Shown here: positions 1 to 9,722 of the stretch, piece after piece | Layout of the letters: every line of letters starts with the position of its first letter | Position numbering within the stretch: position 1 is the first letter of the stretch | Assembly: GCF_021440515.1 (NCBI RefSeq) | Contig: NZ_JAKCMV010000030.1 | Location: 31,328 to 95,327 of the forward strand | Source: Enterobacter asburiae | Lineage (GTDB): Bacteria > Pseudomonadota > Gammaproteobacteria > Enterobacterales > Enterobacteriaceae | Reading direction: 5' to 3' | Length of the DNA stretch: 64,000 bases | Notes under the pieces: generated by a model | The model's database searches: none | Told to the model about the DNA's origin: nothing | Seen by the model: only the letters and a program-made list of their open reading frames with translations | Made by a program: the position numbers and the translations under genes

Positions 1-937
1 CAACCAACTGTATAGTCAGGTGAAATTGCACGCTGACTACGGCGGCGTGGTGCCAGAACTGGCCTCTCGTGACCACGTGCGTAAAACCGTTCCGTTGATT
101 CAGGCGGCGCTGAAAGAGGCCGGACTGAGCGCCAAAGAGATCGACGCCGTGGCCTATACCGCTGGCCCCGGCCTGGTGGGCGCGCTGCTGGTCGGCGCGA
201 CGGTGGGGCGTTCGCTGGCGTTTGCGTGGGATGTTCCTGCTATTCCGGTTCACCATATGGAAGGGCACCTGCTGGCACCGATGCTGGAAGATAACCCACC
301 CGCGTTCCCGTTTGTGGCGCTGCTGGTGTCGGGCGGTCATACCCAGCTGATTAGCGTGACCGGGATCGGCAAATACGAACTGTTGGGCGAATCCATTGAC
401 GATGCCGCCGGTGAAGCCTTCGATAAAACCGCCAAGCTGCTGGGTCTGGATTACCCTGGCGGCCCGATGCTCTCAAAAATGGCGTCGCAGGGAACGGAAG
501 GGCGCTTTGTCTTCCCGCGTCCGATGACCGATCGTCCGGGGCTGGATTTCAGCTTCTCCGGCCTGAAAACTTTCGCGGCCAATACTATCCGCAATAATGG
601 AAACGACGAGCAGACTCGCGCTGATATCGCCCGCGCGTTTGAAGATGCGGTGGTGGATACGCTGATGATCAAGTGCAAACGTGCGCTGGATCAGACCGGC
701 TTTAAGCGCCTGGTGATGGCGGGCGGCGTGAGCGCTAACCGCACCCTGCGTGCGAAGCTTGCCGAGATGATGCAAAAACGTCGTGGTGAAGTGTTCTACG
801 CGCGTCCGGAATTTTGCACCGATAACGGCGCGATGATTGCCTATGCGGGAATGGTTCGCCTGAACGCAGGGGCGACGGCGGATTTAAGCGTTTCCGTGCG
901 TCCGCGCTGGCCGCTGGCCGAGCTGCCAGCCGCCTGA
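1..937 (+). CDS. tsaD: TsaD, tRNA N6-threonylcarbamoyltransferase (5' end outside window)
   Basis: Catalytic subunit that, with TsaB and TsaE, moves the threonylcarbamoyl group from TC-AMP to A37 of tRNAs reading ANN codons; cytoplasmic. The frame is open from base 2 and the first residues seen ([15 protein letters not shown]) correspond to about residue 27 of the 337-residue E. coli protein, so about 26 residues lie upstream. The metal-binding HMEGH motif, the ASKHA-fold segment [10 protein letters not shown] and the C-terminal [10 protein letters not shown] are all present and the C-terminus is full length. The GTG at 20 is an internal codon, not the start. The identification is near certain from sequence similarity along the whole visible length. 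Confidence 0.97.
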   Translation, partial: NQLYSQVKLHADYGGVVPELASRDHVRKTVPLIQAALKEAGLSAKEIDAVAYTAGPGLVGALLVGATVGRSLAFAWDVPAIPVHHMEGHLLAPMLEDNPPAFPFVALLVSGGHTQLISVTGIGKYELLGESIDDAAGEAFDKTAKLLGLDYPGGPMLSKMASQGTEGRFVFPRPMTDRPGLDFSFSGLKTFAANTIRNNGNDEQTRADIARAFEDAVVDTLMIKCKRALDQTGFKRLVMAGGVSANRTLRAKLAEMMQKRRGEVFYARPEFCTDNGAMIAYAGMVRLNAGATADLSVSVRPRWPLAELPAA

Positions 938-958
938 GTGTTTCGCGAAACCCGGATG

Positions 959-1636
959 TCAGAGTGCGATATCAAACATCCGGGTTCTGGCGAGCAGGCA
1001 GTAAAGCTGGCAGTCGTTGGTGACCCCCAGTTTCTCCATCGCCCGAATTTTATGGGCGCTCACCGTTTTAATGCTCAGATGCATTCGCAGTGATACCTGC
1101 GTCAGGGTTAGCCCTTTGCACAGCTGGCGGATCACTTCCGTTTCCCGTGGTGAAAGTAACTCCTTCTCCCCCTGAAAAAGGGTGCTCATCAACGTGCGCT
1201 CGACGTAAACCTCGCCGTCATTAACGGCCTTCAGCGTCTGATAAAGCGTCTTCTCGCAGATGCTGCGGCTAAGATAGCCCTTCGCTCCTGCCTCCAGCGC
1301 CAGGCGAATTAGCAGCGGGTTTTTATAGGACGAAAGCACAATCACTTTCAGCGCAGGGTAGTGCTGCTTCAGCCATTTGAGCAGCGCCAGGCCGTCAAGA
1401 CCGAGATGCGGGGTCTGGTGACGCTGTGCGCTAAGCGTATAGCCCAGCAGTAAAATATCGATGGTTCGATGTTCGAGGAGCGCGACCAGCTCGGAAGTCG
1501 TTGCCGCTTCTCCGCTCAGGGTCAGGTCGAGGCGCTTTTCGCCATCGAGATCCGTTGATTGCCGATCCATCATCATGGCGTAAACGCCACGACGAATAAG
1601 CGTATGCTCATCTGCAATCGCAATTTTTACTGCCAT
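959..1636 (-). CDS. RcsB/LuxR-type response regulator with degenerate receiver
   Basis: 225-residue two-domain regulator: an N-terminal CheY-like receiver (about 1-130) and a C-terminal LuxR/GerE helix-turn-helix (about 155-220, LSPRETEVIRQLCKG and IKTVSAHKIRAMEKLGV). The receiver keeps the acidic pair (ADEH, residues 8-11) but the position of the phosphoryl-accepting aspartate is glycine (LLLGYTL, Gly65), so conventional phosphorylation is not expected. It may act as a phosphorylation-independent regulator or as an RcsB-type heterodimer partner; this is inference. It is convergent with tsaD and divergent from the subtilase gene, with about 310 bp of AT-rich DNA between them, which makes that gene a plausible target. 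No matching gene lies here in E. coli K-12. Confidence 0.8.
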   Translation of the reverse strand: MAVKIAIADEHTLIRRGVYAMMMDRQSTDLDGEKRLDLTLSGEAATTSELVALLEHRTIDILLLGYTLSAQRHQTPHLGLDGLALLKWLKQHYPALKVIVLSSYKNPLLIRLALEAGAKGYLSRSICEKTLYQTLKAVNDGEVYVERTLMSTLFQGEKELLSPRETEVIRQLCKGLTLTQVSLRMHLSIKTVSAHKIRAMEKLGVTNDCQLYCLLARTRMFDIAL

Positions 1637-1945
1637 CGATTTTTCTTTTTGCCTCTGGGGACGGGAATAGACGTCATTTTACCTCAGACCCTTATTTAAT
1701 GGCTGAATGCGGGATATTACTTTTATAGCAAAATAAGCTTGCGTTTTTGTGCTCTCATCCATTGGTGTTTTAATTTGGATATTTTTATCCTCGCCAGCGA
1801 TTGCATTATTGAAAATTTCATTTTTTAAATTTTTAGAGAAAGTTCTCAATTAAGAAAAGAGCGCTCTTATTGGCGGCAGGTTTTTATTTAGACATGATGC
1901 AACAAGGATGTGTTTTATTGATTACCTAAAGGAATGTTGGCTAAA
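1637..1945. other. AT-rich intergenic region between divergent regulator and subtilase genes
   Basis: About 310 bp with no credible ORF. It is strikingly AT-rich compared with the flanking genes, especially 1690-1860, which suggests promoters for both divergent genes and possible silencing by H-NS-type proteins (inference). AAAGGA at about 1928-1933 is the likely ribosome-binding site of the subtilase gene. Confidence 0.5.
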
Positions 1946-4012
1946 ATGAAAAAAAGTATTTTATCCCTGTTTATTTGCGCAGCCATTAGCTGTGCTGCTC
2001 ATGCTGAAACCGCGCCACACGCGATGCTGGCCGAGGACGGCGTCTCCTACGACTCGATCGTCGTGATATTGAAATCGACCACCGCCGAGCAGGCGCTAAC
2101 CCTGAGCGACCCCTCTCTCAAGGCTACCGCCATGTATCCCGTCGATCAGAGTGCAAGTGGCGCAGCCGAAATGACGGCGTTGAATAAACGCTATGGTTTT
2201 GACCGTTACTTACGCATCACCCTGCCGGGCAATCAGGTTCAGAATAAAAATTATATTAATAACATTATTAGCGAGCTGGAAAACAATCAAAATATTGAAA
2301 CCGTTTATCCCGAGGCTATTCCCGTTTCGTTAGACGAAACGCCTGAAGGCAACACGCCCGTAAAACCGAAATTAAAATCCACTCTTGGGGCGTCAGCTGT
2401 GCCTGATTACCGCAATATGCAGGATTATCTAAAGTCGCCAGTTGAAAAACGTGCCGGTTATGTTATCGGTGGGGTCAACCGTGACAGCGTGAACAGTTAT
2501 AAAGGCAATGATGGTGAAGGTATCACTATCGTTTCTTCGGAGAACTGTGCCTGGAATAGCAATCATGTGAATTTACCGCCTATTGCTTTCAGCCAGGGGA
2601 GTACCGCGAGTACATGTAAAGAACGGGAGCACAACACCGCTTCCGTTGGGATCCTGGCCGCGCGGGATATCGGCGGTGGCATACGCGGGCTGACCTCGAA
2701 AACGAAGGTTGCCTATGCTGCCTGGCCGTCCACACACCTGTATAACCTGATCCCGCAGCTGAAGGCGGGGGACGTTGTGTCGCTGAATATGCAGACCTGG
2801 GGTGGCGAAATCACCGGAACCTGTAAAACGGCCTGCTACGTCCCAATCGAATACGATCAGGGCTATTTCAACGTCATTAAGGCGCTTACCGATAAGGGCG
2901 TGTACGTCGTTAGCTCTGCGGGTAACGGGAATATCAACCTGGATTCCCCTGCGTTTGAAGGCAAGTGGGATACCCATGTACGGGATTCCGGGGCGATCAT
3001 CGCGGGCGCATTCTGTGCGAAAACGGGCATGAAGGCGAACTTCTCCACCTACGGCAAGCGTGTGACCAGCTCATCATGGGGTTGTAGTGATGTCTTCACG
3101 ACGGGCTACGGCGCGTATAACAACACGCTGAACGCCAACTATACCCACTCCTTCGGCGGCACCTCATCAACCACGCCGATTGTCGCCGGGGTGGTTGCCA
3201 GCCTGTCGGGAATTGCAAAAGCGCACGGTATTACGGTGACGCCACTCCAGATGCGTCAGATCTTGCAGGAGACAGGAACGCCAGCCCGGAGCGATACCGT
3301 AAACATTCTCGGTACACAGCCGGATATGGAGCGTGCAGTGGCGAAAATTATGGCGCTGAAAAACGGCGGGGAAACCCTGCCAGCGCCAACGGCGGCTGCG
3401 GGCGCGGATTACACCATGATCTCCTCAGCAACCGACGTCAGCGTCTATCCTCTTGATGGTAGCCAGAGCCTGAACGCGAAATCCTACAACTGGAGCGTCA
3501 CCAAAGGGACAGGCACCTTCTTTGTAGAAGAGAAGCTGAATGGCACCCTGGTGAACAGCGTCAACAGTGCCCATGCTTATGCGGTGATCCCGGCGAATAC
3601 CGAAGGTGAGGCAACGTACACCCTGACCACTACCGGGGCAGACGGTCGTACCGCGCAGGACAGCATGACCATTAAGGTCTCTAAACCTGCGGTTCCGGCT
3701 AAAGACGAAACTCCGGCTAAGGATGAAACCCCAGCCAAGGACGAAACCCCGGCGAAGGACGAAACCCCAGCCAAGGACGAAACTCCGGCGAAGGATGAAA
3801 CCCCAGCCAAAGACGAGACGCCGGCTAAAGAGACCGTCCCGGCCTACAATCCGAAGATTGCCTACCCGGTCAGCTGCACCAAAGTGTCCCATAACGGCAA
3901 AATCTGGTTTAACCAGTGGTATGTCAACCCGGGTCAGGAAGAGCCTGGTAAAGGCTTCAGCAACTGGGGCGTCTGGCGTGAGCAGGGTTCAACCTACAAC
4001 AGCTGTAAATAA
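1946..4012 (+). CDS. Secreted S8 subtilase-like protein with PAKDET repeat and C-terminal chitin-binding-like module
   Basis: 688-residue exported protein (numbering from the ATG at 1946). A Sec signal peptide (MKKS plus hydrophobic core, cut near AHA-ET) is followed by a pro-region, an S8 subtilisin-like domain (about 170-465), a PKD-like segment (about 480-580), seven PAKDET hexapeptides plus one degenerate copy, and a C-terminal module rich in Trp and Cys (about 640-688, WFNQWYVNPG and FSNWGVW) like chitin-binding type 3 domains. The His box (HNTASVGI), oxyanion Asn (SSAGNGN) and Ser box (FGGTSSTTP) are present, but the usual catalytic Asp region reads IVSSENCAW, with Ser instead of Asp. 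Activity is therefore uncertain. ATG 1934 sits almost on the Shine-Dalgarno sequence, so 1946 is preferred. Confidence 0.8.
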   Translation: MKKSILSLFICAAISCAAHAETAPHAMLAEDGVSYDSIVVILKSTTAEQALTLSDPSLKATAMYPVDQSASGAAEMTALNKRYGFDRYLRITLPGNQVQNKNYINNIISELENNQNIETVYPEAIPVSLDETPEGNTPVKPKLKSTLGASAVPDYRNMQDYLKSPVEKRAGYVIGGVNRDSVNSYKGNDGEGITIVSSENCAWNSNHVNLPPIAFSQGSTASTCKEREHNTASVGILAARDIGGGIRGLTSKTKVAYAAWPSTHLYNLIPQLKAGDVVSLNMQTWGGEITGTCKTACYVPIEYDQGYFNVIKALTDKGVYVVSSAGNGNINLDSPAFEGKWDTHVRDSGAIIAGAFCAKTGMKANFSTYGKRVTSSSWGCSDVFTTGYGAYNNTLNANYTHSFGGTSSTTPIVAGVVASLSGIAKAHGITVTPLQMRQILQETGTPARSDTVNILGTQPDMERAVAKIMALKNGGETLPAPTAAAGADYTMISSATDVSVYPLDGSQSLNAKSYNWSVTKGTGTFFVEEKLNGTLVNSVNSAHAYAVIPANTEGEATYTLTTTGADGRTAQDSMTIKVSKPAVPAKDETPAKDETPAKDETPAKDETPAKDETPAKDETPAKDETPAKETVPAYNPKIAYPVSCTKVSHNGKIWFNQWYVNPGQEEPGKGFSNWGVWREQGSTYNSCK
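3695..3820 (+). repeat. In-frame 18-bp tandem repeat encoding PAKDET
   Basis: Seven consecutive 18-bp units encode PAKDET, followed by a degenerate eighth (PAKETV). The copies differ mainly at synonymous positions (gct/gcg/gcc, gac/gat, act/acc/acg), so the peptide is conserved more than the DNA. It forms a Pro- and charge-rich linker between the PKD-like and chitin-binding-like parts of the subtilase and could vary in length between strains. Confidence 0.9.
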
Positions 4013-4017
4013 CCACG

Positions 4018-4044
4018 GAGCCTGGCATCAGCCAGGCTTTTTTC
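4018..4044. terminator. Rho-independent terminator, likely bidirectional
   Basis: A GCCTGGC stem, ATCA loop and GCCAGGC stem followed by TTTTTT directly after the subtilase stop. It also lies at the end of the convergent urease cluster (ureG stop at 4046). Confidence 0.85.
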
Positions 4045-4045
4045 G

Positions 4046-4663
4046 TTACGCCTTTAGCATCCCTTTATCTTCGAGGAACGCGATAATGGTCGCCAGCCCG
4101 TCACCTGCCTTCAGGTTGGTAAAGGTCCACGGACGCTTGCCGCGCATCCGGTTAGTATCGCGCTCCATCACCTCCAGCGAAGCCCCCACGTAAGGCGCCA
4201 GATCGGTCTTGTTGATCACCAGAAAATCAGATTTGGTGATCCCCGGCCCGCCCTTGCGCGGGATCTTCTCTCCTTCGGCCACGTCGATCACGTAGATCGT
4301 GAGATCCGCAAGCTCGGGGCTAAAGGTCGCGCTCAGGTTATCGCCGCCGCTTTCCACGAAGATCAGATCCAGATTGCCGAACTTCTCGCTTAACGCCTCC
4401 ACTGCCGCCAGGTTCATCGACGCGTCTTCACGGATCGCGGTATGCGGGCAGCCGCCGGTTTCCACGCCGACAATGCGCTCCGGCGCCAGCGCACCCGCTT
4501 CGGTCAGGATGCGCTGATCCTCTTTGGTGTAGATATCGTTAGTCACCACCGCCAGATGGTAGGTGTCGCGCATCGCTTTGCAGAGCGCTTCCAGCAGGGC
4601 GGTTTTGCCCGATCCCACCGGGCCGCCCACGCCAACGCGCAGGGGATGTTTGTAATGAGCCAT
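4046..4663 (-). CDS. ureG: Urease accessory GTPase UreG
   Basis: 205-residue SIMIBI GTPase that hydrolyses GTP while the UreDFG complex loads nickel into apo-urease; cytoplasmic. The P-loop GPVGSGKT is at residues 14-21; the nickel-binding CPH motif ([15 protein letters not shown]) and the G4-type NKTD ([11 protein letters not shown]) are intact. Length equals the Klebsiella protein. It is the last gene of the minus-strand cluster, 8 bp after ureF, and reads into a strong terminator. Confidence 0.97.
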   Translation of the reverse strand: MAHYKHPLRVGVGGPVGSGKTALLEALCKAMRDTYHLAVVTNDIYTKEDQRILTEAGALAPERIVGVETGGCPHTAIREDASMNLAAVEALSEKFGNLDLIFVESGGDNLSATFSPELADLTIYVIDVAEGEKIPRKGGPGITKSDFLVINKTDLAPYVGASLEVMERDTNRMRGKRPWTFTNLKAGDGLATIIAFLEDKGMLKA

Positions 4664-4671
4664 GTTGTACC

Positions 4672-5346
4672 TCAGGAACGAAAGATCCGTGAATATTGTG
4701 TTTCGTGGCGCGCAGAGGCGATGGCCGAGAGCGGCGTGGCGGCCCCCAGTTCGTCATCGGCGCGGAAAAAGGCCTGTTCAAATCCTGCGGCGTAGCGATC
4801 GCTCAGATCGATAATAAGCTGCTGCGCCGCCTGCTGCCCGAAGGGAACAAGCTTGACGCCCGCCATCACCGCGCTCTCGATCCAGCTATAGCCCAGGCTC
4901 AGCGCCAGCTCGCGCGCGTCAATGCCCCAGCGCACGCCGAGCCACGCCATACCGCCGAGCTGGCTTTGCGCCATCAGCGTCAGCCACGCGGCCGGGCAGT
5001 CCGGCTCCCAGCTTTTAACCAGCCGCGTAAAGGCCGCCCCGCGGTTGCGCTCCTCTTCGCGCAGCTCGCGGGTTTCCCGACAGGCGAGGAGATATGCGGT
5101 CCAGCGCCTTGCCGCCGCCAGATCCTCTTCCTCGCAGGCCCGGTAAAGACGGGCGAACAGCGGCAGATCGACGCAGAAAAAGCTCTGCTCCATCTGCTGG
5201 ATTTGCCAGCGTTCAAAGGCATCAGCGGTCGGCACCCAGCCCGCCTCGACGGCCCACTCCAGCCCCTGGGACCAGGTGAACGAGCCAATCGGCAGGCTGC
5301 TGCTGGAAAGCTGCATCAGGCGCAGCCGCTGGCGGGCGTGTTCCAT
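4672..5346 (-). CDS. ureF: Urease accessory protein UreF
   Basis: 224-residue all-helical protein that bridges UreD and UreG in the nickel-insertion complex. It has the family N-terminus ([27 protein letters not shown]) and the usual length. Its ATG overlaps the last base of the ureJ stop and ureG follows after 8 bp, consistent with translational coupling in one operon. Confidence 0.96.
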   Translation of the reverse strand: MEHARQRLRLMQLSSSSLPIGSFTWSQGLEWAVEAGWVPTADAFERWQIQQMEQSFFCVDLPLFARLYRACEEEDLAAARRWTAYLLACRETRELREEERNRGAAFTRLVKSWEPDCPAAWLTLMAQSQLGGMAWLGVRWGIDARELALSLGYSWIESAVMAGVKLVPFGQQAAQQLIIDLSDRYAAGFEQAFFRADDELGAATPLSAIASARHETQYSRIFRS

Positions 5347-5885
5347 CAGCTCATCAGCGCCAGCAGGGCGGAGACAATCAGCCCGCCGCCGAAGATTTTA
5401 CGCAGCCCGTCGTGGCGGCGCAGCAGCAGGCCGGCGGCAAAGCTCGCGCACAGCACCGTGGCGCTGGCGAGCATAAAGCCGCTGGTGAACAGCCAGAAGC
5501 TGTGGCCGGCCATCTCCACGCCGTGCGCCCAGCCGTGGAACATCGCCAGCGCCGGGACGGCCAGCAGCAGGCGGTTTTCGGTTTTAAACATCATCACGCC
5601 GCAGACCGCCAGCGAGGCGATGATCAGCATTTCCATGCCGCTAAAGCCGCCGAGCAGGCTGCCCGCAATAGCGCCCGCCAGCATCATGCCGAGGGTGGCA
5701 AAAGGCAGCAGCAGTTTGCGGCCGCTCAGGGCCGAGAGCACGCCCGCGCCGGTGAGCATCAGCAGGTGATCGAGCCCGGTCAGCGGATGGAAAAAACCGG
5801 CCTGGAAGCTGTCCGCGCCGTGGCCCGGATGCGCCAGTGCAGGAACGGAAAAGGCCAGCAGCAGCAGAGGTAAGTACTTACGCAT
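5346..5885 (-). CDS. ureJ: HupE/UreJ-family membrane protein
   Basis: 179-residue polytopic membrane protein of the HupE/UreJ family, thought to import nickel. An N-terminal signal-like helix is followed by HPGHGADSF, the histidine-rich motif typical of the family, and then about six hydrophobic helices, including [10 protein letters not shown] with its conserved Asp-His. It lies between ureE and ureF; the classic Klebsiella ureDABCEFG cluster lacks this gene. Nickel transport is inferred from family and context. Confidence 0.92.
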   Translation of the reverse strand: MRKYLPLLLLAFSVPALAHPGHGADSFQAGFFHPLTGLDHLLMLTGAGVLSALSGRKLLLPFATLGMMLAGAIAGSLLGGFSGMEMLIIASLAVCGVMMFKTENRLLLAVPALAMFHGWAHGVEMAGHSFWLFTSGFMLASATVLCASFAAGLLLRRHDGLRKIFGGGLIVSALLALMS

Positions 5886-5894
5886 GATTAATCC

Positions 5895-6359
5895 TTAATG
5901 TGAGTGGGCGTGAGAGTGGCTATGGCCGTGGGCATCGCTGGCGTAGGCGCCCGCTTCCGGCTCAAACGGCAGGCTGGCGTAAGTCACCTCCAGCCCGAAC
6001 TGGCGCAGCATATCGTCGAGAACATGGTCGTGGTGATAGCGCAGCTCGCCGGGCATGATTTGCAGCGGAACGTGGCGATTGCCCAGGTGATAGCAGGCGC
6101 GGGCGAGCAGGAAAGGGTCGGCGCAGCGCACCACCGACACCGATTCCGGGGCGGCGATCACTTCGACCACCTCGAGGCCGTCCTCCGTTGCCAGAAAATC
6201 CCCGCCGCGCAGCAGCAGCCCGCGCGGCAGCATCAGCCCGGCTTCCCGGCCGTCGCTCAGAGCGACTCTGGCGCGGCTTTTTACCCGCACGTCGATGGGC
6301 AGCGTGACGCTGGCGGTGGCGCGGTGCGCATGGTCAAGGCGTTGGGTCAGGTAGATCAT
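5895..6359 (-). CDS. ureE: Urease accessory nickel chaperone UreE
   Basis: 154-residue metallochaperone that delivers nickel to the urease activation complex. It shows the peptide-binding N-domain and the metal-binding domain with YHLGNRHVPLQI, and ends in a histidine-rich tail (HGHSHSHAHSH) that stores extra nickel. Nine bp separate it from ureC upstream and from ureJ downstream. Confidence 0.97.
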   Translation of the reverse strand: MIYLTQRLDHAHRATASVTLPIDVRVKSRARVALSDGREAGLMLPRGLLLRGGDFLATEDGLEVVEVIAAPESVSVVRCADPFLLARACYHLGNRHVPLQIMPGELRYHHDHVLDDMLRQFGLEVTYASLPFEPEAGAYASDAHGHSHSHAHSH

Positions 6360-6368
6360 CGTCGCTCC

Positions 6369-8072
6369 TTAAAACAGAAAATAGCGTTGCGCCATCGGCA
6401 AAACCTCAGCCGGTTCGCTGGTGATTAATTCCCCGTCGACGCGCACCTCGTAGGTCTGGGCATCAACGGTGATGTTCGGTTGCAGGCCGTTGTGGATCAT
6501 GTCGGCCTTCTTCACGCTGCGGCAGCCTCTGACCACCGCCGTGGCGCTTTGCAGGTTGAGCCGGCCAGCAAGGCCGTTTGCGTCTGCGGCCTGCGAGATA
6601 AACGTCAGTCGCGTGGCGTGGCGTGCGGCACCCAGCGCGCCAAACATCGGGCGATAGTGAACGGGCTGCGGCGTGGGGATCGAGGCGTTGATATCGCCCA
6701 TCGGCGCGCAGGCGATCATCCCGCCTTTGACGATGGTGGCGGGCTTCACGCCAAAGAACGCGGGGGACCAGACCACCAGATCCGCCAGCTTGCCCGCCTC
6801 GATGGAGCCGACCTCGTGGTCGATACCGTGGGTCAGCGCCGGGTTAATGGTGTATTTGGCGACGTAGCGCTTCACGCGGAAGTTATCGTTATCGCCCGTT
6901 TCTTCCGGCAGCGCACCCCGCTGCACCTTCATGCGGTGCGCCACCTGCCAGGTGCGGATAATCACCTCGCCCACGCGCCCCATCGCCTGGGAATCCGACG
7001 AGGTGAGCGAGAACGCGCCGATATCGTGCAGCACGTCTTCGGCGGCGATGGTCTCCCGGCGAATGCGCGATTCGGCAAAGGCCACGTCCTCGGCGATATC
7101 CGGATCGAGGTGATGGCAGACCATCAGCATGTCGAGATGCTCGTCGATGGTGTTGACCGTGTAGGGCAGCGTCGGGTTGGTGGAGGAGGGCAGAATATTC
7201 GGGTGCGCGCAGGCGGTGATGATATCCGGCGCGTGGCCGCCGCCCGCCCCTTCGGTGTGGAAGGTATGGATAGTGCGCCCGCCAATGGCCGCAAGCGTGT
7301 CTTCGACAAACCCGGACTCGTTCAGGGTATCGCTGTGCAGCGCCACCTGAATATCCATCTCGTCGGCAACCGTCAGCGAGCAGTTAATCGCGGCGGGCGT
7401 CGCGCCCCAGTCTTCGTGAATTTTCAGGCCGATAGCGCCGGCGGCGATTTGCTCGCGCAGGGCGTCCGGGTTCGAGCCGTTGCCTTTGCCGAGCAGGCCA
7501 ATATTGACCGGCAGCGTATCGGCGGCCTGCAACATGCGGGCGATATACCACGGCCCCGGCGTACAGGTGGTGGCGTTGGTGCCTGCCGCAGGGCCGGTGC
7601 CGCCCCCGATCATCGTCGTCACCCCGGAGACCAGCGCCTCTTCCGCCTGCTGCGGGCAGATCCAGTGGATATGGGTGTCGATCCCGCCAGCGGTGACGAT
7701 CTTCCCTTCGGCGGCCATTACCTCCGTCGCGGCGCCAATCGGGATCGTTACGCCCGGCTGAATGTCCGGGTTTCCGGCTTTGCCCACGGCGAAGATCCGC
7801 CCGTTTTTGACGCCGATATCGGCCTTCACGATCCCCCAGTGATCGACAATCAGCGCGTTGGTGAGCACCAGATCCACGCAGTCGTCTGCGGTCATCTGCC
7901 CCTGACCCATCCCGTCGCGGATCACTTTTCCGCCGCCGAATTTGACCTCTTCACCGTAGACAGTCAGATCGTTTTCCACCTCGATCCACAGTTCGGTATC
8001 GGCCAGACGCACCCTGTCGCCGGTGGTGGGGCCGAACATGTCCGCATAGGCCCGGCGTGATATTTCAGCCAT
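6369..8072 (-). CDS. ureC: Urease alpha subunit UreC
   Basis: 567-residue catalytic subunit, the same length as Klebsiella urease alpha. It hydrolyses urea to ammonia and carbamate at a di-nickel centre. Visible active-site elements are the HTHIHW metal ligands, GLKIHEDWG with the lysine that becomes carbamylated, [26 protein letters not shown] and the flap region MVCHHLD. It overlaps ureB by 8 bp. No disruption is seen, so urease should be functional if expressed. Confidence 0.98.
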   Translation of the reverse strand: MAEISRRAYADMFGPTTGDRVRLADTELWIEVENDLTVYGEEVKFGGGKVIRDGMGQGQMTADDCVDLVLTNALIVDHWGIVKADIGVKNGRIFAVGKAGNPDIQPGVTIPIGAATEVMAAEGKIVTAGGIDTHIHWICPQQAEEALVSGVTTMIGGGTGPAAGTNATTCTPGPWYIARMLQAADTLPVNIGLLGKGNGSNPDALREQIAAGAIGLKIHEDWGATPAAINCSLTVADEMDIQVALHSDTLNESGFVEDTLAAIGGRTIHTFHTEGAGGGHAPDIITACAHPNILPSSTNPTLPYTVNTIDEHLDMLMVCHHLDPDIAEDVAFAESRIRRETIAAEDVLHDIGAFSLTSSDSQAMGRVGEVIIRTWQVAHRMKVQRGALPEETGDNDNFRVKRYVAKYTINPALTHGIDHEVGSIEAGKLADLVVWSPAFFGVKPATIVKGGMIACAPMGDINASIPTPQPVHYRPMFGALGAARHATRLTFISQAADANGLAGRLNLQSATAVVRGCRSVKKADMIHNGLQPNITVDAQTYEVRVDGELITSEPAEVLPMAQRYFLF

Positions 8073-8379
8073 TTTTCATCTCTCCCATGACCTCACCGCG
8101 AAAGCCGAACAGCCGCTGCGCGCCTGCCACCCGCACCAGCGTGACCTCGCGCTTCTGCCCGGGCTCAAAACGCACCGCGGTGCCTGCCGGAATATTCAGC
8201 CGATAGCCCCGGGCCGCTTCCCGATCGAACTTCAGCGCCGGATTGACCTCGTAAAAGTGGTAGTGCGATCCGACCTGGATCGGCCTGTCGCCGTGGTTTT
8301 CAACGACAACGCTGCGCGTTTCTCGCCCGACGTTCAGGGCGATGGTTCCGGACTGGATCTGATATTCGCCTGGGATCAT
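8065..8379 (-). CDS. ureB: Urease beta subunit UreB
   Basis: 104-residue structural subunit that packs with UreA and UreC in the (abc)3 urease. Family motifs include [11 protein letters not shown] at the start, [17 protein letters not shown] and [10 protein letters not shown]. It overlaps ureC by 8 bp and follows ureA by 9 bp. Confidence 0.97.
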   Translation of the reverse strand: MIPGEYQIQSGTIALNVGRETRSVVVENHGDRPIQVGSHYHFYEVNPALKFDREAARGYRLNIPAGTAVRFEPGQKREVTLVRVAGAQRLFGFRGEVMGEMKNG

Positions 8380-8388
8380 GACGGCTCC

Positions 8389-8691
8389 TTACACGATCGG
8401 ATTGTGAACGGTGACGAGCTTCGATCCGTCCGGGAAGGTGGCCTCGACCTGAATGTCGGGGATCATCTCCGGGACGCCCTCCATCACCTGGGCGCGCGTC
8501 AGCACGTGGCGGCCCGCTTCCATCAATGCCGCTACGGTTTCGCCGTCGCGCGCGCCTTCCATAATGAAGGCGCTGATCAGGGCGACCGATTCCGGGTAGT
8601 TAAGCTTCACCCCGCGCGCAAGGCGGCGTTCGGCGACCAGCGCGGCGGTGAATAACAACAGCTTGTCTTTTTCTCTGGGGGTCAGTTCCAT
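8389..8691 (-). CDS. ureA: Urease gamma subunit UreA
   Basis: 100-residue small structural subunit of urease, starting [23 protein letters not shown] and containing [13 protein letters not shown], both hallmarks of the family. Full length. Located between ureD and ureB. Confidence 0.97.
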   Translation of the reverse strand: MELTPREKDKLLLFTAALVAERRLARGVKLNYPESVALISAFIMEGARDGETVAALMEAGRHVLTRAQVMEGVPEMIPDIQVEATFPDGSKLVTVHNPIV

Positions 8692-8701
8692 AACGTTTCT
8701 C

Positions 8702-9529
8702 TTATGTCTGCCAGATGCGGGGCGAACAGGCGGTTTTCGGGGTTAAAAGCGGGCGCAGCGACTGCCAGATATCGCGCATCACCCGCTGGCAAATCAGGTT
8801 GTCGTCAGAAAGAAAGCGTACCGACAGCAGGCCGTCGGTAAGCGTGGCTCCGGCGAAATGCTCAAAGGGGGAAAGCTGCTCGCGCACCCGCTCGAGCATG
8901 TCGTCGCTGGCGGGATGGAACAGCAGCGTTCCCACCCATGGCTGGTGCGCCACGGGGGACAAATCCCCGGCGGCAAGGTGCTGACGCTCAATCAACAGCG
9001 GCTCGCCGTCGCGCCAGACCTCAAGGCGGCTCTCCAGCGTGCCGTGGCTAAACGTTTCGTTAATCACCGGACGGCCAAGGCAGTACAGCTCCCAGGCCAG
9101 CAGGGTGCTGGAGGGCTGTAAATGAAAGACGGATCGCAGCCTGGCGTTCGCGCCGGGAAAGAAAATAGTGTCCTGGGGGAGCCACTCCAGCGTGGCATCG
9201 TCGTCGAGATAAAAATGCTGCTCAAGGCGCGCCAGCTGGCCGCTGCTGCGGTAGAACTTGCTCGCGCCGGGCATGGTGATCAGCGCGTGACACGCGGCGT
9301 CCAGGTGAACGGCGATATCGAGCGTATCCCCGCCCACGATCCCCGCCGGGGGATGAAGCAGGTAAAGGTGGCAGGTTTCGTCTTCAGGATAAAACGGGCG
9401 TTGAACGGTGAGCGGACCGACGTGGTGAGCAGAGAACAGGATGGTTTTTTCAGGGGTGTGGCAAAACCGCAGGTCAAGGGATGCTTGCCAGCCTTTATGT
9501 GCGTTATCAGTGACCTGAGCTGCTGACAT
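8702..9529 (-). CDS. ureD: Urease accessory protein UreD
   Basis: 275-residue scaffold that binds apo-urease and recruits UreF and UreG for nickel insertion. Characteristic segments are [26 protein letters not shown] and [12 protein letters not shown]. It is the first gene of the cluster; no ureR-type regulator is next to it, so control is more likely through nitrogen status than through urea (inference). Confidence 0.96.
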   Translation of the reverse strand: MSAAQVTDNAHKGWQASLDLRFCHTPEKTILFSAHHVGPLTVQRPFYPEDETCHLYLLHPPAGIVGGDTLDIAVHLDAACHALITMPGASKFYRSSGQLARLEQHFYLDDDATLEWLPQDTIFFPGANARLRSVFHLQPSSTLLAWELYCLGRPVINETFSHGTLESRLEVWRDGEPLLIERQHLAAGDLSPVAHQPWVGTLLFHPASDDMLERVREQLSPFEHFAGATLTDGLLSVRFLSDDNLICQRVMRDIWQSLRPLLTPKTACSPRIWQT

Positions 9530-9592
9530 GCTGCATCCATTTGGGCGTGTCCGGGATGGTTTTAGTATGCCCTGGCGGAAATGAACGGGGTC

Positions 9593-9607
9593 ATATGAGT
9601 CGCTTAT
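9593..9607 (-). promoter_or_regulatory. Candidate NAC site upstream of ureD
   Basis: ATA-N9-TAT (minus strand ATAAGCGACTCATAT) matches the core consensus of the nitrogen assimilation control protein NAC, which activates Klebsiella urease under nitrogen limitation. Its centre is about 70 bp upstream of the ureD ATG. A TAGTATG/CATACTA hexamer at 9562-9571 could be the -10. Pattern match only. Confidence 0.45.
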
Positions 9608-9633
9608 GGATGGGGGGGATCGGCAATAAAAAA

Positions 9634-9711
9634 GCCGGGTGGCGGCTTCGCCTTACCCGGCCTACAAAAAGCTCGAACACGTAGGCCGGGTAAGCGCAAG
9701 CGCCACCCGGC
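9634..9711. repeat. REP-type palindrome pair (BIME-like)
   Basis: Two inverted REP units (GCCGGGTGGCGGCTTCGCC... and its complement ...GCGCAAGCGCCACCCGGC) between the urease and plsY operons. Similar units recur at 22779-22850, 30991-31020, 38289-38320 and 44222-44340. Confidence 0.85.
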
Positions 9712-9722
9712 ATTTCAGGAAG

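Noticed and set aside
3695..3820. Tandem repeat considered as a CRISPR array
   Set aside because: Units are 18 bp, contiguous without spacers, and in frame inside a coding region.
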